DNA of 64,000 nt, taken from Isoetes taiwanensis. Taxonomy: Eukaryota > Streptophyta > Lycopodiopsida > Isoetales > Isoetaceae. The notes beneath the pieces were generated by a model. The model searched no databases and had not been told where the DNA came from. It saw only the letters and a list, made by a program, of their open reading frames with translations. The DNA lies in contig JAJEKV010000108.1 of the NCBI GenBank assembly GCA_021234155.1, positions 2,939,850 through 3,003,849 on the forward strand, given 5' to 3'. This document shows positions 42,986 through 54,716 of this stretch, one piece after another. The translations under genes were made by a program, and so were the position numbers. Numbering within the stretch: position 1 is the first letter of the stretch; each line of letters opens with the position of its first letter.

Positions 42986-45119
42986 CCGCTTTACTCATCT
43001 ACAAGTATGCAAGATAAAGCAAGAGCTCTCGAAAAACAAAAGGCCAGAAATAAACCTTAACATCAGAACATCAATTGCATTTGTGCAGTCTTGTACAATG
43101 GCATGGCTATAGATAAAAAATGCATCAGAAGAATGCCAGACAAAACTGCATCATCCTCAATCTTGAACAAGCACTGATGGTGTTGTCTCTCAATCCATTT
43201 AAAGCAAAAAATAAAAGAACTGAGCATGACCATTTCACTAAAAGACTTAAGCACATTTTCCGAAATGATGGATAGGGCATAAAGATCATGTTAATGTCAC
43301 GCATGCAAGCAAGGAATCAATAAAAAATGAAGAACTAAGCTGTAAACTTACTTGGATCAAAGAAGAAGCATATAACAAACAGCGACAGAATACATGCAGC
43401 AAAGCCCCAATTGTCATACATATGTTGATAATAACACTCTGCTATCTATAACTCCTTCAAGGCAGCAAAGATTCTAAGAAGAAGTAGATAGTTCTCAAGC
43501 TCTTTGGCGCTAGTTATACCTACGGTCAAACAAAAACAGCATTAGTGCATTGAAGGTCACAAGCAAGGAAACACTGAATCAAAGGCTCTGGAATCGCCAT
43601 GTCAATGTTCCATAAGATCTGCAGCTAGGATAATGCCATAGAGACCGCCATGTCAATGATCCATATAATCTGCAATTGAGGTGAGGCGCTAAATCTTCAA
43701 AGGCCATCTAAAGTTTGAAGAGAATAATGGAAAACATGCATTTCCAATGTTTTCTATTGACAACCCAGTGTTGAAATCATTCTAAACCATAGAATTACAT
43801 GCAATAGCTAGTGGCGAACCACAAGAAATGAAAACATACGACTGCCTAAATTGTATGACTTTGAGATTAGGGTTTGCCATATTTAGAGAAAGGCATGCCA
43901 ACGCAAACCCTAACACTGCCATCGAGGAGTCCAAGTGTACCACTAGGGTGTAGCCACCTCACAAAACAAAGGGTCAAAGTGACGTCGTGGATGGGGACAT
44001 CACCATTGACGGGGACCCTAACTTACTTGCATAATGCCTCCTCTAGAATGAGCACCATCTAATCTAGCCCAACGTTTCCAAACGCCCGTGCGAAAACTCC
44101 ATATCATCTTAGGGTCAGAAATCAGATGGACCTTTGCTTCTGTTCTTGCTTCATTGAATGTACTTTGTTTCCAAGGCCCTTTCCAATAACTGGCCTTCTG
44201 AAAGATAGTGATTTTTTTCCTTTTCTTTCTATGTATCCGGATTTCTTCTTGTTTTGTGCCTGATTAGGCATTCAGATGGATTGGGCGCCTGCAACCGCTA
44301 AGATAATTTTGAACTTTTGCCTCTCACTTCATTGGAATTAGAAGATGAGCCATTCTCATTATTCTTATTTTGCACAACCTTAGATATTTCTTCAGAGGTA
44401 AGCTTTATTCGACCTACTTAAATTTTTTTTTTCCACAGAGTAATAGCTTATGAAAAAATGTTTGTGTTTTCGCCTCTGCCTCAAGGTTTTGCATAGAAGC
44501 TAGTTGAGCACAACCGAGCCGGAACATAAGATGATCTAAGAGTACATGTGCTCTAGGAAAATTTTTCCCATTTTATACGATGATCTATTCTGAGTTGGAA
44601 TGTCATTTCAATCACTACGAAAATCCATGGCCCCCTCAAACAGCTTTTTCCCCTGTGGATTTATTTCCTTATGAATGTCCCTCTGTTTTCTTTCTCTAAC
44701 CTTGTTCTGTATTTCTTAGGCTGGGTCATGCTAAAAACCATGCAAGAGGCGACTAGATGCAATTGGCTCAGCCCCAATGTTATCCATTTTCTTGTTTCAG
44801 CTTCCCTTCTTTCCTCATTCCATGTTTATTCCAAGATCCAGGCATGTTGAACTGCTACAGTTGCGACTACGTTTGTTTACATTTCTACAAGGACTAGATT
44901 TCTGGGGAAGCTTCTCTGCTCAAAGAGCTTGACCATATGGTTCGTCTAGATACTGAAGCAGTATAAGCAAAATTATATTCCAGACTTCCTGTATGCTGGG
45001 CATTCCACCTAACTGATATGGTCCTTCTTGTGTGTCAGTCAAGTACTCGCTATGCATCCTAGTGCTGAAAAAGCTATTTTTTTATTTTATTTTTTATAAC
45101 TCCATCTCGATGCACTGGA
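42986..45119. other. Non-coding stretch, nothing recognised
   Basis: No motif-bearing frame. The pairs gccatgtcaatgttccataa / gccatgtcaatgatccatat near 43597 and 43648 are a short local duplication. Confidence 0.4.
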
Positions 45120-46065
45120 CACATTTTGCTAGGCGACTGATATGCACCTCAACTTGGCCAAGACCAAGGTGGTCGTCATGTCGTTCATGCACCAATCAAG
45201 GGCCCTAACCCTCATTTATCATGGTCAAAATGTCAAAGTGATACCCACTTACAAATATTTGGGGGTGAAGTTTCCATTTGCCATGAACTGATACAATTCC
45301 ATCCAGTTACGAGCCGCAACAGGCACTTTATGCAATGCAGAACAATAGCCATAAGGCGGAGATGTATGATTGGGCCCACCAGTAGTGGAACATATACTAG
45401 GTTTCCCTCACCATTTGGAATGAATTGGAGCAGGTGCAGAAAGCTTTCTTGGCACGGGTCCTGGGGGTAAAGTCCACAGTTCCATACCAAATACTGTTGC
45501 AGGAGACATGCTTCTTGCCTCTTCAAAGGGGGGGCCCTTGACAGACACATGATCTACTTCCAGATGGTGGTCAGTATGGACGATGCTCGCCTCCCTAACC
45601 TCGCTTACACCATGGCAATGAGGCCTCAACGCCTAAAGGCCTGCTAGCGGGAAAAGAGAGCTCAATGATTGGCCAAATGGAATGTGCAGGAGCACAGGTG
45701 CATCCGAGTGCAAACGAAGGTAGACCACCACAGCCTCAGATAGTACCTTGATACATGCTTCCTCAGCAAGCTATAAGATGCCAGCACCCTTGAACAGGTC
45801 AAGATGGCATATTACCAACACCGCATAAACCCCATGCTGGAGCGGGGACGACAATGCTACATGTGCACACATCTACCCATGAAAAATCGCAGCTCCATTG
45901 CCTCTATCGGTACAGGCGCATATCATCTCCAGATTGAGACGAGGAGATGGATTGGGAAGCCGCGCCAGGAGAGGCTTTGCCAATGCTGCCAAGTTGGAGA
46001 TGTGGAAAACGAATGCCACACCCTAGCTGCCCGGCATACAATGAAAAATTGACCGCGTTATCTTG
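45120..46065 (+). mobile_element. LINE fragment (thumb to C-terminal zinc motif)
   Basis: The frame starts MHLNLAKTKVVVMSFMHQS after the RT catalytic core, with IPTYKYLGVKF just after (the YLG motif near the RT end). Decayed middle codons follow. The C-terminus is RSSIASIGTGAYHLQIETRR then RLCQCCQVGDVENECHTLA, a CxxC..ExxH zinc motif. The same motif ends the larger LINE at 53.47 kb (CRLCDSGKIEDEAHMV), so this is a second LINE family, distinct from the zf-RVT type. Stops throughout; dead. Confidence 0.8.
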
Positions 46066-47382
46066 AAATTTAGTCCGCCCCCCGGCCAATCGTATGAGAT
46101 GTTGAGCATGGCCTCAGTGCGGATGCTGGGACCATATCTTCAAGAGGTCATGGATTGCCGGGATCAGCTCGGCCCTCGTGCACTCACCTGATATGTGTAC
46201 ATATTTTACATATACATGCGGAAGGGGACAAAGGGAGGGGAGGGGAGGGGCGATCGGGATGGCGATATATATAGGTCGATGATTTGTGATTTGTGTTTTG
46301 ATCAATATAAGCGTGATTAGACTACCGGAATTATAAATAGTAACTGGGAATTCAGATAGTTACTTTATTTTATTAAGAAATGTTAAAGAAATGTTGCCGG
46401 ATCCACAAAGGTCACGCGAACCGGGAGTATCAGGATGTTAGTCTCAGTAGGGGATGAGGTTAATAGAACAGAAGAAGGATGGACACCAATCGGGACACCA
46501 TAGCTAACAGAGCTATGGATCGGGCCAGGCTGGAGGATGAGAATCGGAAGCATATTCGCTAACGGGTACCCAACGGCCATGAAAAATTCAAAAATCTAAA
46601 TCTGTATAATACAATAGATACTGTACGCCAAGCAGGACTGGAAAAGCAGGGAAGTATACGACTACCAACGGGATCTACTTGGCACTACGTGGCCACTCAC
46701 AACGGTGTGACTAGATTAGATACGTAACATTGAAAGAAGACACGTAAGACAGAAGGACGTGTAAGGGGACCATTGCATGTAGTGGACGACACGTATGAAA
46801 ATAGACAAATGTAAATATACATATCAATAACTAACGCAGCACACGGGCTAGAAATGTAGAAATATCAATAATGATTAATATATGGCAGTATGACGTGGCC
46901 GGACAGTGATGCAGGAACGTACGAAAATAACTAAATAAATAATAAAATAATAGGAATCCATCACGGCAGGGAACATGTAAAGTTGGTATTCGATTGAGAA
47001 CGTGGCGGCAAAGAGGTAAATAGGTAATTAAATTAAATAAATAATTAATCAATTAATTAATGTAGGACGACAGGCACAGAATGATGATTATACGGAAGAT
47101 AAAGTGGAGTACGAATGTCAGAAGACGGCAAGGAAGCTTATTGGTCACGCATACGAAAAAGGAAATAGGACAGGATAAAGACAAGATGGGAAATTAATGT
47201 TGCCGGATATCATAAAGAGGCGGGGGGGACGTGAAATCAAGAACCCTAAAAGTAGCAAATAGAACAAGAATAAGAAGGGGACACACTGTTATTTAGCTCA
47301 GGACGAATTCAAACAGCGCCAACAGCAACCAGCCGATCAATTCCGCTTTAGTTTCGTCTCTCGATCCGACAGGCAGAATCAG
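46066..47382. other. Non-coding; possible LINE leader
   Basis: Purine-rich sequence with the phrase aatgttgccggat at 46391 and again at 47197, ~800 bases apart, hinting at repeated leader units upstream of the reading frame at 47383. No gene supported. Confidence 0.35.
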
Positions 47383-47931
47383 ATGGATAAGGGCAAGAGG
47401 GCTGTTATACATCAGGATGGCGACGAGCAGACGGGCCGGAAGCGCCCAAGATCAAAGGTTCCAGGAAACCTCACGGTTTCTTACAATCCAGATCTAGAAG
47501 AAATTAACCCGTGGTGCATCTGCATTGGAGATTGTTACTACCTTGAACAGGGATTAGCGGCATGCATCAACTGCGGGAGGGTGCATTGTTTATACTGTGA
47601 TAGGATTCATCACGCCCAATCCATGAAAGATGCCGGGTATGGTCTCCGTCTGCTTGAGGCGCTAGGAGTATTATCGGATAAAAATGACACAGTCCGGGAA
47701 GAGGATAAAAACAGGGTTCTGTTGTGTTTTAACGGGCTGCAGATAATTTCGTCCATGCAGAAATCAAAACAATACCAGCACGAACTTCAGATATGTGATC
47801 TTGGAAAGGTATGTATTCTATGCTGCGAGAAGAACCCGTTTGATTTCTTATGCAGAGGGTACATGGCCCGAAATATAGAGAAGCGGAAGAAAGTTGGAGA
47901 GACATCGGCAGGGAAGAAAGTTAAAAATTGA
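47383..47931 (+). CDS. 182-residue Cys-rich protein, zf-C2HC5 (TRIP4/ASC-1)-like
   Basis: An uninterrupted frame begins with ATG in a good context (atcagATGG) and ends in a Lys-rich tail (KKVGETSAGKKVKN). Residues ~43-70 read WCICIGDCYYLEQGLAACIN then CGRVHCLYC. The CxC, then CxxCGrxxC and CxxC spacing resembles the zf-C2HC5 finger of activating signal cointegrator-1, but the segment before the last CxxC is shorter and one ligand differs. Residues near 105-125 (KNRVLLCFNGLQ) and a C-terminal CILCCEKNPFDFLC pair complete the Cys-rich layout. It lies upstream of a decayed LINE in the same direction and may be an accessory LINE ORF or a captured host exon. Basic N- and C-termini suggest nucleic-acid binding or nuclear location. 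Confidence 0.55.
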   Translation: MDKGKRAVIHQDGDEQTGRKRPRSKVPGNLTVSYNPDLEEINPWCICIGDCYYLEQGLAACINCGRVHCLYCDRIHHAQSMKDAGYGLRLLEALGVLSDKNDTVREEDKNRVLLCFNGLQIISSMQKSKQYQHELQICDLGKVCILCCEKNPFDFLCRGYMARNIEKRKKVGETSAGKKVKN

Positions 47932-48554
47932 GTTTTCAAAGACAAGAAGATCTTATCTGCAAGAACGTTTGCTAGGGGGATGACAGATTAGGAAAAAATA
48001 TTTTCTCTAAATCTTTGCTATAACTACTTTGTGACAGCTCCCTCATCTTCGCTGCACCGCTTATATTTTGTTTTCTGTTTAATGTTTAAATTCTCGGATA
48101 GTCTACATGAATCAGAATTAGACATTTCGTAATCAAAAATAGGATATAGGACAAGAAAAGAACCGAGCTTGCTCTAAATTTTGTAAATTTTGTAAAATGT
48201 AATGAAACATTTCGGAAATGAATGGAAACAAATTTGATGTATGGCCGAATAGGGAACAAAAGGGAACATACATAATGCGAGCGAAAAGTAAAAACAGTTG
48301 TATGAACTAAAGGAGATATACTATTCAATTTAGCGGATATATGAACGAAAGACAGACAAGGGGAATGAAGTATGGGACGTCATTCAATGGGTGGCGAACC
48401 ACATAGGAGTTAACACATAATAAATAATATATTGTAGGGCATGATATATATGATGTATATATATAGGTAAGTATAGATGTATATGTAGAGATGTATATGA
48501 TATGTATGAACGCAGATGTACGGATGTACGGATACAATCTAGCAAACAGGGAAA
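47932..48554. other. Non-coding stretch
   Basis: AT-rich with short tatat/gatgta repeats near 48440-48530. Nothing else recognised. Confidence 0.4.
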
Positions 48555-49015
48555 AGGAGAAGATGGTGCAAATAGGGAGAGGCGAAGTGATGGGACAGAG
48601 AGACGGATGTCTTCGCCATCCACCAGGACAGAGTGGGGTAATTAGCCCACCGACTGGTGCCTTCCACTAAGCTACAGACACCAACCTATCCGGCCCTGGA
48701 GATACAACAACCACAAAGGATGGACGAAAGGAAACGAATAAACAAGGGAACCAGGAGTAGATGCTGCAAATAGGGGGAGGCAAAGCTATGGGACAGAGAG
48801 ACGGACGTCTCCGCCATATACCAGGACAAAGTGGGAAATAGCCCACCGGCTGGTGCCTACCACTAAGCAACAGACACCAACCTCACCGGCCCCATAAAAT
48901 GAAAGTGAAAAAATGGAGGTTGCCAAGTACGGGATAGTGGGAGACGACTCCCCAACCGTACACCAAGACAGTGAGGATCTAATCCTCCGATTGGTGCACC
49001 AAAGTCACAAACCCA
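48555..49015 (+). repeat. LINE 5'-leader-like tandem monomers (3 copies)
   Basis: Two clear monomers of ~180 bases (gggacagagagacggatgtc to gctacagacaccaacc, and gggacagagagacggacgtc to gcaacagacaccaacc) are followed by a more diverged third near 48905-49015. Each ends in a ccgactggtgcc-type box. Placement just upstream of LINE ORF1 recalls promoter monomers of some LINEs. That role is inferred. Confidence 0.6.
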
Positions 49016-49336
49016 CTACCAAAAGGGATACAACAAAAACAAGATACTATATGTAACTACGGAAATCACGGAAACCATGGAATTAAGTACAAATCGGAGT
49101 TCCAATAAAAAACGCCGATAGTAATGGGCGGACACAAGCAGTCGTTAATCATATCTTGGATGGGAAAAATTTGAAATTGGAAATTTCTGAAAGGCTGTGG
49201 AGGGAAACGCCCGAACGGATAAATGAGGGAATATAATATAGCAAGCCCATGGAAGAGAAGCAAGATACAGGAAAACACGAAGAGAGCAAACGGTGGAAAG
49301 GGATTCTACGGTATAGCCACAACAAGGGACGGAGGG

Positions 49337-50180
49337 ATGGCTAGCCAAACAGGAGCCGGGGAGCCAAAGAAAGAACTCAAACAAGACCTGCAAGACTTCT
49401 TGGCACAGATGGAAGTAAGATTGGAGACCAGGTTACCGAGGATGGAAGCGCTCAACACACTGGCGAGCGCGGTGCAACAAAACAAAGAAGCGATAGGGAA
49501 AGTGGAGGATCGGGTGCAGGTGGTGGAAGAGACGGAGGTAGAAATCCGAAAGAGGATGGATGAGGTGGAGAAAGAAAAAGCGGAAATCATACAAAGGTTG
49601 GTGACATTAGAAAAGAAACAAATAGTTCTAGATGCGCGGGCGAAGTTTTGATAGGATAAAACCCATTATAGTGGAATTCAAGGAACAAGAAAGGATAAAG
49701 CATGATGTAAGATTGATAGGGGTAGCCGAAAGGCCTAACGAAGACACATTTCGTGTCACTGCAGAAATAATGGAGAACGTTTTCCAGGAGCACAGGAATG
49801 TGATAGTGAAAGCAAATCGGGCGGGGCATGGAGAGGAAGGGCTGGGACACATAAATGTGACTATGAGGGACTTGGCAGCCAAGGAAAGAATCATCCACGC
49901 GAGGGTTCAAACTCAAAAAAAAAAAAAAAACGACTCAAAGTACAAGAGGCGCAATGCATTACATGCGCAGACAAGGGTTACACTGTGTGAACCGGGCAAA
50001 AGTCGAGAATTGAGCCCAAGCGAGTACAAAGCGGGGGTAAAAATGGGAAAACCTACCTCAAAAGAGGCCGAGAGAACACACCACAGAAATGGCAATGCAG
50101 AGATGATGGACCCACAAGTTCGAGGGAAGATGGGAATCACGGGTTGGAGGCAACGGCGGGACAGGGGACGAAACAGATAA
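49337..50180 (+). pseudogene. LINE ORF1 (coiled coil plus RRM-like), frameshifted
   Basis: Starts MASQTGAGEPKKELKQDLQ. A charged heptad-like region (VEDRVQVVEETEVEIRKRMD) forms a coiled coil. A frame shift near 49645 is followed by an RRM-like core: IKHDVRLIGVAERPNEDTF, VIVKANRAG, HINVTMRDLAAKERIIHARV, the 'R..G..' and RNP-like pattern of LINE ORF1 proteins. It would bind element RNA. A poly-A run at 49917 may come from slippage or sequencing error. Confidence 0.75.
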
Positions 50181-50479
50181 GGGAAAAAAAGTACCATCCG
50201 GGGCAATGGATCGGGAAACAAATCCCAAGATCCTAACGCTTGCACAATGTGCCTAGGGTGGGGAAGCTTTAAAGAGGCCTAAGAGACCTAGACCAAAACA
50301 TAACCCGACAAGGGAGACAAACCAGGGAGCAAGGACGAGGGGACAAAAAGAAAGGACAAACTAACCAGACCATCGTGGAGGGTGGGGGTACGTAAAGGAA
50401 GGAAGAAATAGCGATCCGGGTAATCGAACCGCAGACGGATATCCTTGGGATGACGGAGAACGCTTTACACGCAGCAAGG

Positions 50480-51060
50480 GGACCAGGATATCATATGCCT
50501 AGTGGAGACGGGGAGCATAGCACAAAGAGGCTACCGCACGCAACCGGGATACACACCGCTCACATCTTTGGAGGGAAAAGAACTACAAAGTAGGAAGAGG
50601 AAGCGCAGGGCTAGCCCTCGCTACATTAGGAATAGCGGTGTCAAAAAAAAGCATGTATTTTAGAAACCCGACATTAATAAAAAGATACATGCTTATAAAT
50701 ATTGTAATGCTTGACTACGTAAATCTATATTTGCTAATAGTGTATTACCCACCTCAATGTGACAAACCGAACTACTAAGCATGGGAGAAATCGTCATGAA
50801 ACACGTAGATAAGGGATCGCTTGATCATAGTAGGAGATATCAATGCAAGGACGGGGCAGGAACAGGCACAGAAAGCAGGGATAGACAAGGAGAGTGGACA
50901 GTGGACACGGGCCGGAAGGGGGGAAGAATGGCAAAGGAACACAGTAGACAAAATGGAGGTGACAAATGAGGAGAGAAACATCGATAGAGGTATGTACAAA
51001 TACAGATACATTATATGTAATGGCCTAAGAAGATGGCAAGCCTCCTGGCGATTCACAAAT
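50480..51060 (+). pseudogene. LINE APE-type endonuclease remnant
   Basis: Segments in shifting frames read QGYRTQPGYTPLTS-like, GRGSAGLALATLGIAVSKKS, VYYPPQC and IIVGDINARTGQEQ near 50821-50865. The last is the catalytic GD(F/I)NARTG motif of APE endonucleases. The His end of the domain is not clear. Broken by several frame changes. Confidence 0.7.
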
Positions 51061-51127
51061 GCTCACACAAAGCAGATATAGTAGACTATGTGGATAGCAA
51101 ATGAGGAAGCAATAAGGGAAACCTAAG

Positions 51128-52797
51128 ATGGAGTTAGGAGAATGGCCGCTAGGAGGAAGGGAGGGACACAGACCCATCATGCTCAAGATAAATGCGACAA
51201 GGGGAGGAACAGAAGACAGGCAAAGAAGAGGTAAACAGACTAAATTGACAGTCAAATTCAGAGAAAACAGAGTGGGAGCATTCATAAACACAGTAAAAAA
51301 GAAAATGAGAGATAAAGAATGGGGAGAGGGAATGAAGGACAAAGGGAACGACATGAATGACATCTTGGAAGAAGCAGCAAAAACAGCATTTGGGAGAAAA
51401 GAAAGAGGAAGAAGGGCTATAGCATTTCGAAGGTCAGTATGGCTTGACGAGGCATGCATGGAACAAAGAAGAAAAGTCAAACAGGCAAAAGGAACTGAGA
51501 CATACCACGAGGAACGTAACAAATATGTGAAGTTACTGAAAAGAAAGAAAGTTCAGGACCTGAAAAACCACCAATGGGGACTAGCCGAAGACTTGAAAAA
51601 ACGGCTTAAGGAATTCTGGAACAATATGAAAAAAAGTTCAAAAACAAAAAGCAGGCACAGCAGCAGGAGAGGAGGGGGGAGGAATGGAAATAGAAATAGA
51701 CTGGACAAGATACCTGGAACGTCTATACAAAATAGGGGCTGCACCAATCCTGGCTCCAGAAGGTAGACACAAACCTTCCTTCTCCAAGGAAGAGGTGACA
51801 TGGGCACTAAACAAGATGGCAAACAATAAGGCACCGGATCTATATGGGCTAACAATGGAGATGTTGAAATGCGTAGGTACACAGATAGTAGGGATCATAA
51901 CATAAATATTCAATGAGGTAGTACACTCAGGTCTACCAGAAAGATGGCAGTTTAATAAAGTAATTCCGCTCCATAAAGGGGGAAACAAAGAAGAACCGAG
52001 TAATTATAGGACCATCATGGTCAGTTCAGTATTCGCGAAATGGTTCGGGAAAACATTGGATCAGGAAAACTTGGGCAGAAACAGGGAAACTCAGAGCACA
52101 AGGCCAGGCTGGTTTTCGACCAGAATACTCGACTACGGACCATCTGGTGACTCTAAGGATAATGATAGAACAGGCAAAGGAGAGTAACAAGAAGATCATA
52201 TGCTGCTTCGTGGACTTTAGAAAAGCCTTCGACACAGTACCCAGAGATAAACTCTTACTTAGACTAATAGGACTAAGAGCACCAGAAGGGTTAGTAGGAT
52301 CAATTGCAAGGCTATATCAAAAGGTATATGCCAAGATAGAGGGGGAAGGGGAAGCCATAGATTGCGACACAGGAGTAAAGCAAGGATGCCCACTATCACC
52401 CACACTTTTTGGGATATACATAGATGCTCTACAGGAATTTTTCAAGGAAAGAGAGGGAGACAGGGAAGCACCAATGATAGGGAGAACAAAAGTTCCAATA
52501 ATGCTATATGCGGATGACTTGGGTATGATGGCGACCAAAGCCAAAGGAATGCACAGAATGCTAGAGATACTAGAAGAGTTTTGTTTGGAGACGTGGATTG
52601 ATTGTGATCAACCCGACAAAACAAAAATAGTGACCTTCGGTACAAAGACAAAACACAAGCCCTTTAAATACAAGGGACAAGAGCTAGAGGAAACCACAGG
52701 GTACAGGTATTTGGGATATGACACGAAGTGGTCAAAAGGAGCGGAAAATCGTGATTCCAAGCAAATGATAGGCAATTATTACATCATGATGAATTAA
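51128..52797 (+). pseudogene. LINE reverse transcriptase with linker
   Basis: The linker reads VWLDEACMEQRRKVKQAKGT and ENNMKK-like helices to 51650. RT motifs follow in order: EVTWALNKMANNKAPDLYG near 51795, PLHKGGNKEEPSNYRTIM near 51970, CCFVDFRKAFDTVPRDKLL near 52205 (motif A Asp), GVKQGCPLSPTLFGIYID near 52375 (motif B), IMLYADDLGMMATKA near 52500 (motif C, both Asp kept) and YRYLGYDTKWS near 52705. The 216-codon piece 52147-52797 is open throughout. Frame breaks near 51765 and 51905-52140 inactivate the whole. Confidence 0.9.
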
Positions 52798-53741
52798 TGA
52801 ACAACAAAAGGATCACCAACCGGGAAATCAAAACATACCTATTTAGCACATTAGTAGCATCAACACAAATTGCATCTGGGATGTGAGACATGGGGCCGTG
52901 TCTATCGGAGAAAAAAATGGGAAAACAGAAGGCATACCGAGGCAATGGCACGGACAGGAATTCCAGGTGAAAACAAAAACATCATTAGCAACAATCATAT
53001 ATGAAACAGGGGAAAAGCCAATGGAAGTGAGAGCATGGGAAAGAACAATCAGTACCTAATAAAGGACAACAAATTATGGAAAAGAGGACAAACTATCGCC
53101 ACCGGCAATAGATGAATCAAAGAAAGCAACACATAGTAACAGTAAGGGATGGTTTAACGAAGGGCGGCGGCGGACTAAAGCATGGGGATGCAACTAAGCC
53201 ATATTATACAAGCGGATGGATGGGACGAAAGAATTGACAAGAGGGGCAATGAGGAGTGGCTAGCACAAAGATACAGGGGGCCTAAAGTGACCGGCTATTG
53301 GGAGCCTTCAATCCAAATTAGGGGACGATAGGACATATCACATACAAAAGCAACATGCTGAATAGGAGCAACAAAGAGGAACCGGCTAGGTTCAATGGGG
53401 AGCCACGACCTCCAATTGAGAAAGATAGATGGAGGAAAATAGATAGAGCGGAGGCGAATATGTCGATTATGTGACTCAGGAAAAATAGAAGACGAAGCAC
53501 ATATGGTCAAGGAATGCCCTGGCCTCACGCAGACATAAGGTCCAAATTTAACAAGGTCGTGGGGATCTCCCACTCCCAAAGACCGATGGACAAAGAAGAG
53601 ACACTCACGCATGTAGCGAAAGCTATAAAAGAAATGATAATAAGACACCGGGGTGCACAAAGAGAGAGGGTTAATAATCTGAGAAGCACCGCTGAGGCTA
53701 ATCGAGGGGCCCCTAAAGTACAGTTCAAAATCAGTTTATAA
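52798..53741 (+). pseudogene. LINE C-terminal region with zinc motif
   Basis: Decayed frames end in RRICRLCDSGKIEDEAHMV followed by KECPGL, a CxxC...ExxH motif shared with the fragment at 46.0 kb. A basic helical segment DKEETLTHVAKAIKEMIIRH closes the protein. Confidence 0.75.
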
Positions 53742-53884
53742 CGATGCATTGTGTATGGCCAAGAAGCCGCTATAAGCACGATGCGTATTACAAAGAACAA
53801 GAGAAGCCCGCTAGATGGCTACATAAACCTATCGCGTCATTTGTTGGTAGCACCTTTTGGGAGCTTCGCATGATGCTACCTGGC

Positions 53885-54471
53885 GAGGGATAGGTTCTAT
53901 CACGTACAAAATTCAAATTCCCTCGGCGTATAAAGTAAAAAAATCGTATTTTTAATAAAATAATGATTTAACGTATTAAACCCTCACCCGGCGGAAAAAA
54001 AAATTCACGTCTGTAACCGAAAGCCGGTTGATGAAAACCCAGCGTCTGTGACATAAAAAAAAAAAAAAAAATTAGACGCTGAAAAGTATTTTCACAGTGC
54101 AGCGTCTGATAAAAAGCGTCTGTGAAAAAAAATTATATATTATATATAATTTTTTTTATCTTGTAATTCTTTCAGATCGTCGTGACGCGAAAAATATTTC
54201 GCTGCGTCGCGTCTATTTAAGGTTTTCGCTGTCTGCGGAAAATTTTTATTTTTATATTTTTTTTTCGTTAGATACGCCAAGATTGAAGTTTTTGACGCGA
54301 AAAATTTTCGCCAGTCGCTGTTTAGTTGTTTTTTCGACGACGAAAATCTTCCGACGCTTCCGTTTTTTTTTGTCAGTATTTTTTACGCTTTATATCGGCA
54401 AATATGTGTCAGATCATACAATTCATAATTCGGAATTCGTATAAAACGCGTCTGTATTGAACCTATCCCTC
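53885..54471. mobile_element. Hairpin-rich MITE-like insertion in LINE 3' region
   Basis: GAGGGATAGGTTC (53885-53897) and GAACCTATCCCTC (54459-54471) are perfect 13-base inverted ends about 590 bases apart. The interior repeats the phrase agcgtctgtga several times, including the pair cagcgtctg / cagacgc. No coding frame has a known motif. No clear target duplication. Confidence 0.6.
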
Positions 54472-54516
54472 AGACATTAAAGTCCGGGGCCTCCTCACTA
54501 CCGAGGGACGTTAATG

Positions 54517-54541
54517 TATATTCTATTCTATTCTATTCTAT
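54517..54541 (+). repeat. (TATTC)n terminal array of the LINE
   Basis: Five pentamers of tattc follow gaccgagggacgttaatg-like sequence, with no poly-A. The same pentamer closes the SINE-like copy at 54703-54716. Confidence 0.85.
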
Positions 54542-54594
54542 TTTCTTCCCCTCATGATAGATGTCTATACAGTTTGACAACACTCTTATTCCTG

Positions 54595-54716
54595 CCATGG
54601 TATTTCCCCTGAAAACCCTTCGAGCAGGGGTTTTTTAATCCAGACAGTAATACATACGTTGCACCTCTTTTTTGGGTCCCATAGGCCGATTGGTCTAAAC
54701 TATATTCTATTCTATT
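54595..54716 (+). mobile_element. SINE-like pentamer-tailed repeat, copy E (sense)
   Basis: In sense orientation: catggtatttcccctgaaaa, the hairpin core with aggggttttttaatcc, a gggtcccataggccgattgg block, and the tail tattctattctatt (54703-54716). This gives the family's orientation: hairpin, conserved 'GGTCTATGGGACCC-like' block, then pentamer tail. Confidence 0.7.

Larger units (their letters stand above)
49223..54541 (+). mobile_element. Long LINE with ORF1, APE endonuclease, RT and (TATTC)n tail
   Basis: Order of parts is ORF1 (coiled coil plus RRM-like), APE endonuclease, linker, RT with intact YADD, CxxC zinc C-terminus, 3' region with an inserted hairpin element, and a terminal (tattc)n array at 54517-54541 instead of poly-A. 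This is a complete-length layout broken by scattered frameshifts and stops. The pentamer tail is shared with the SINE-like family in the window. The 5' boundary is uncertain and may lie as far up as 46.4-47.3 kb. Confidence 0.85.
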
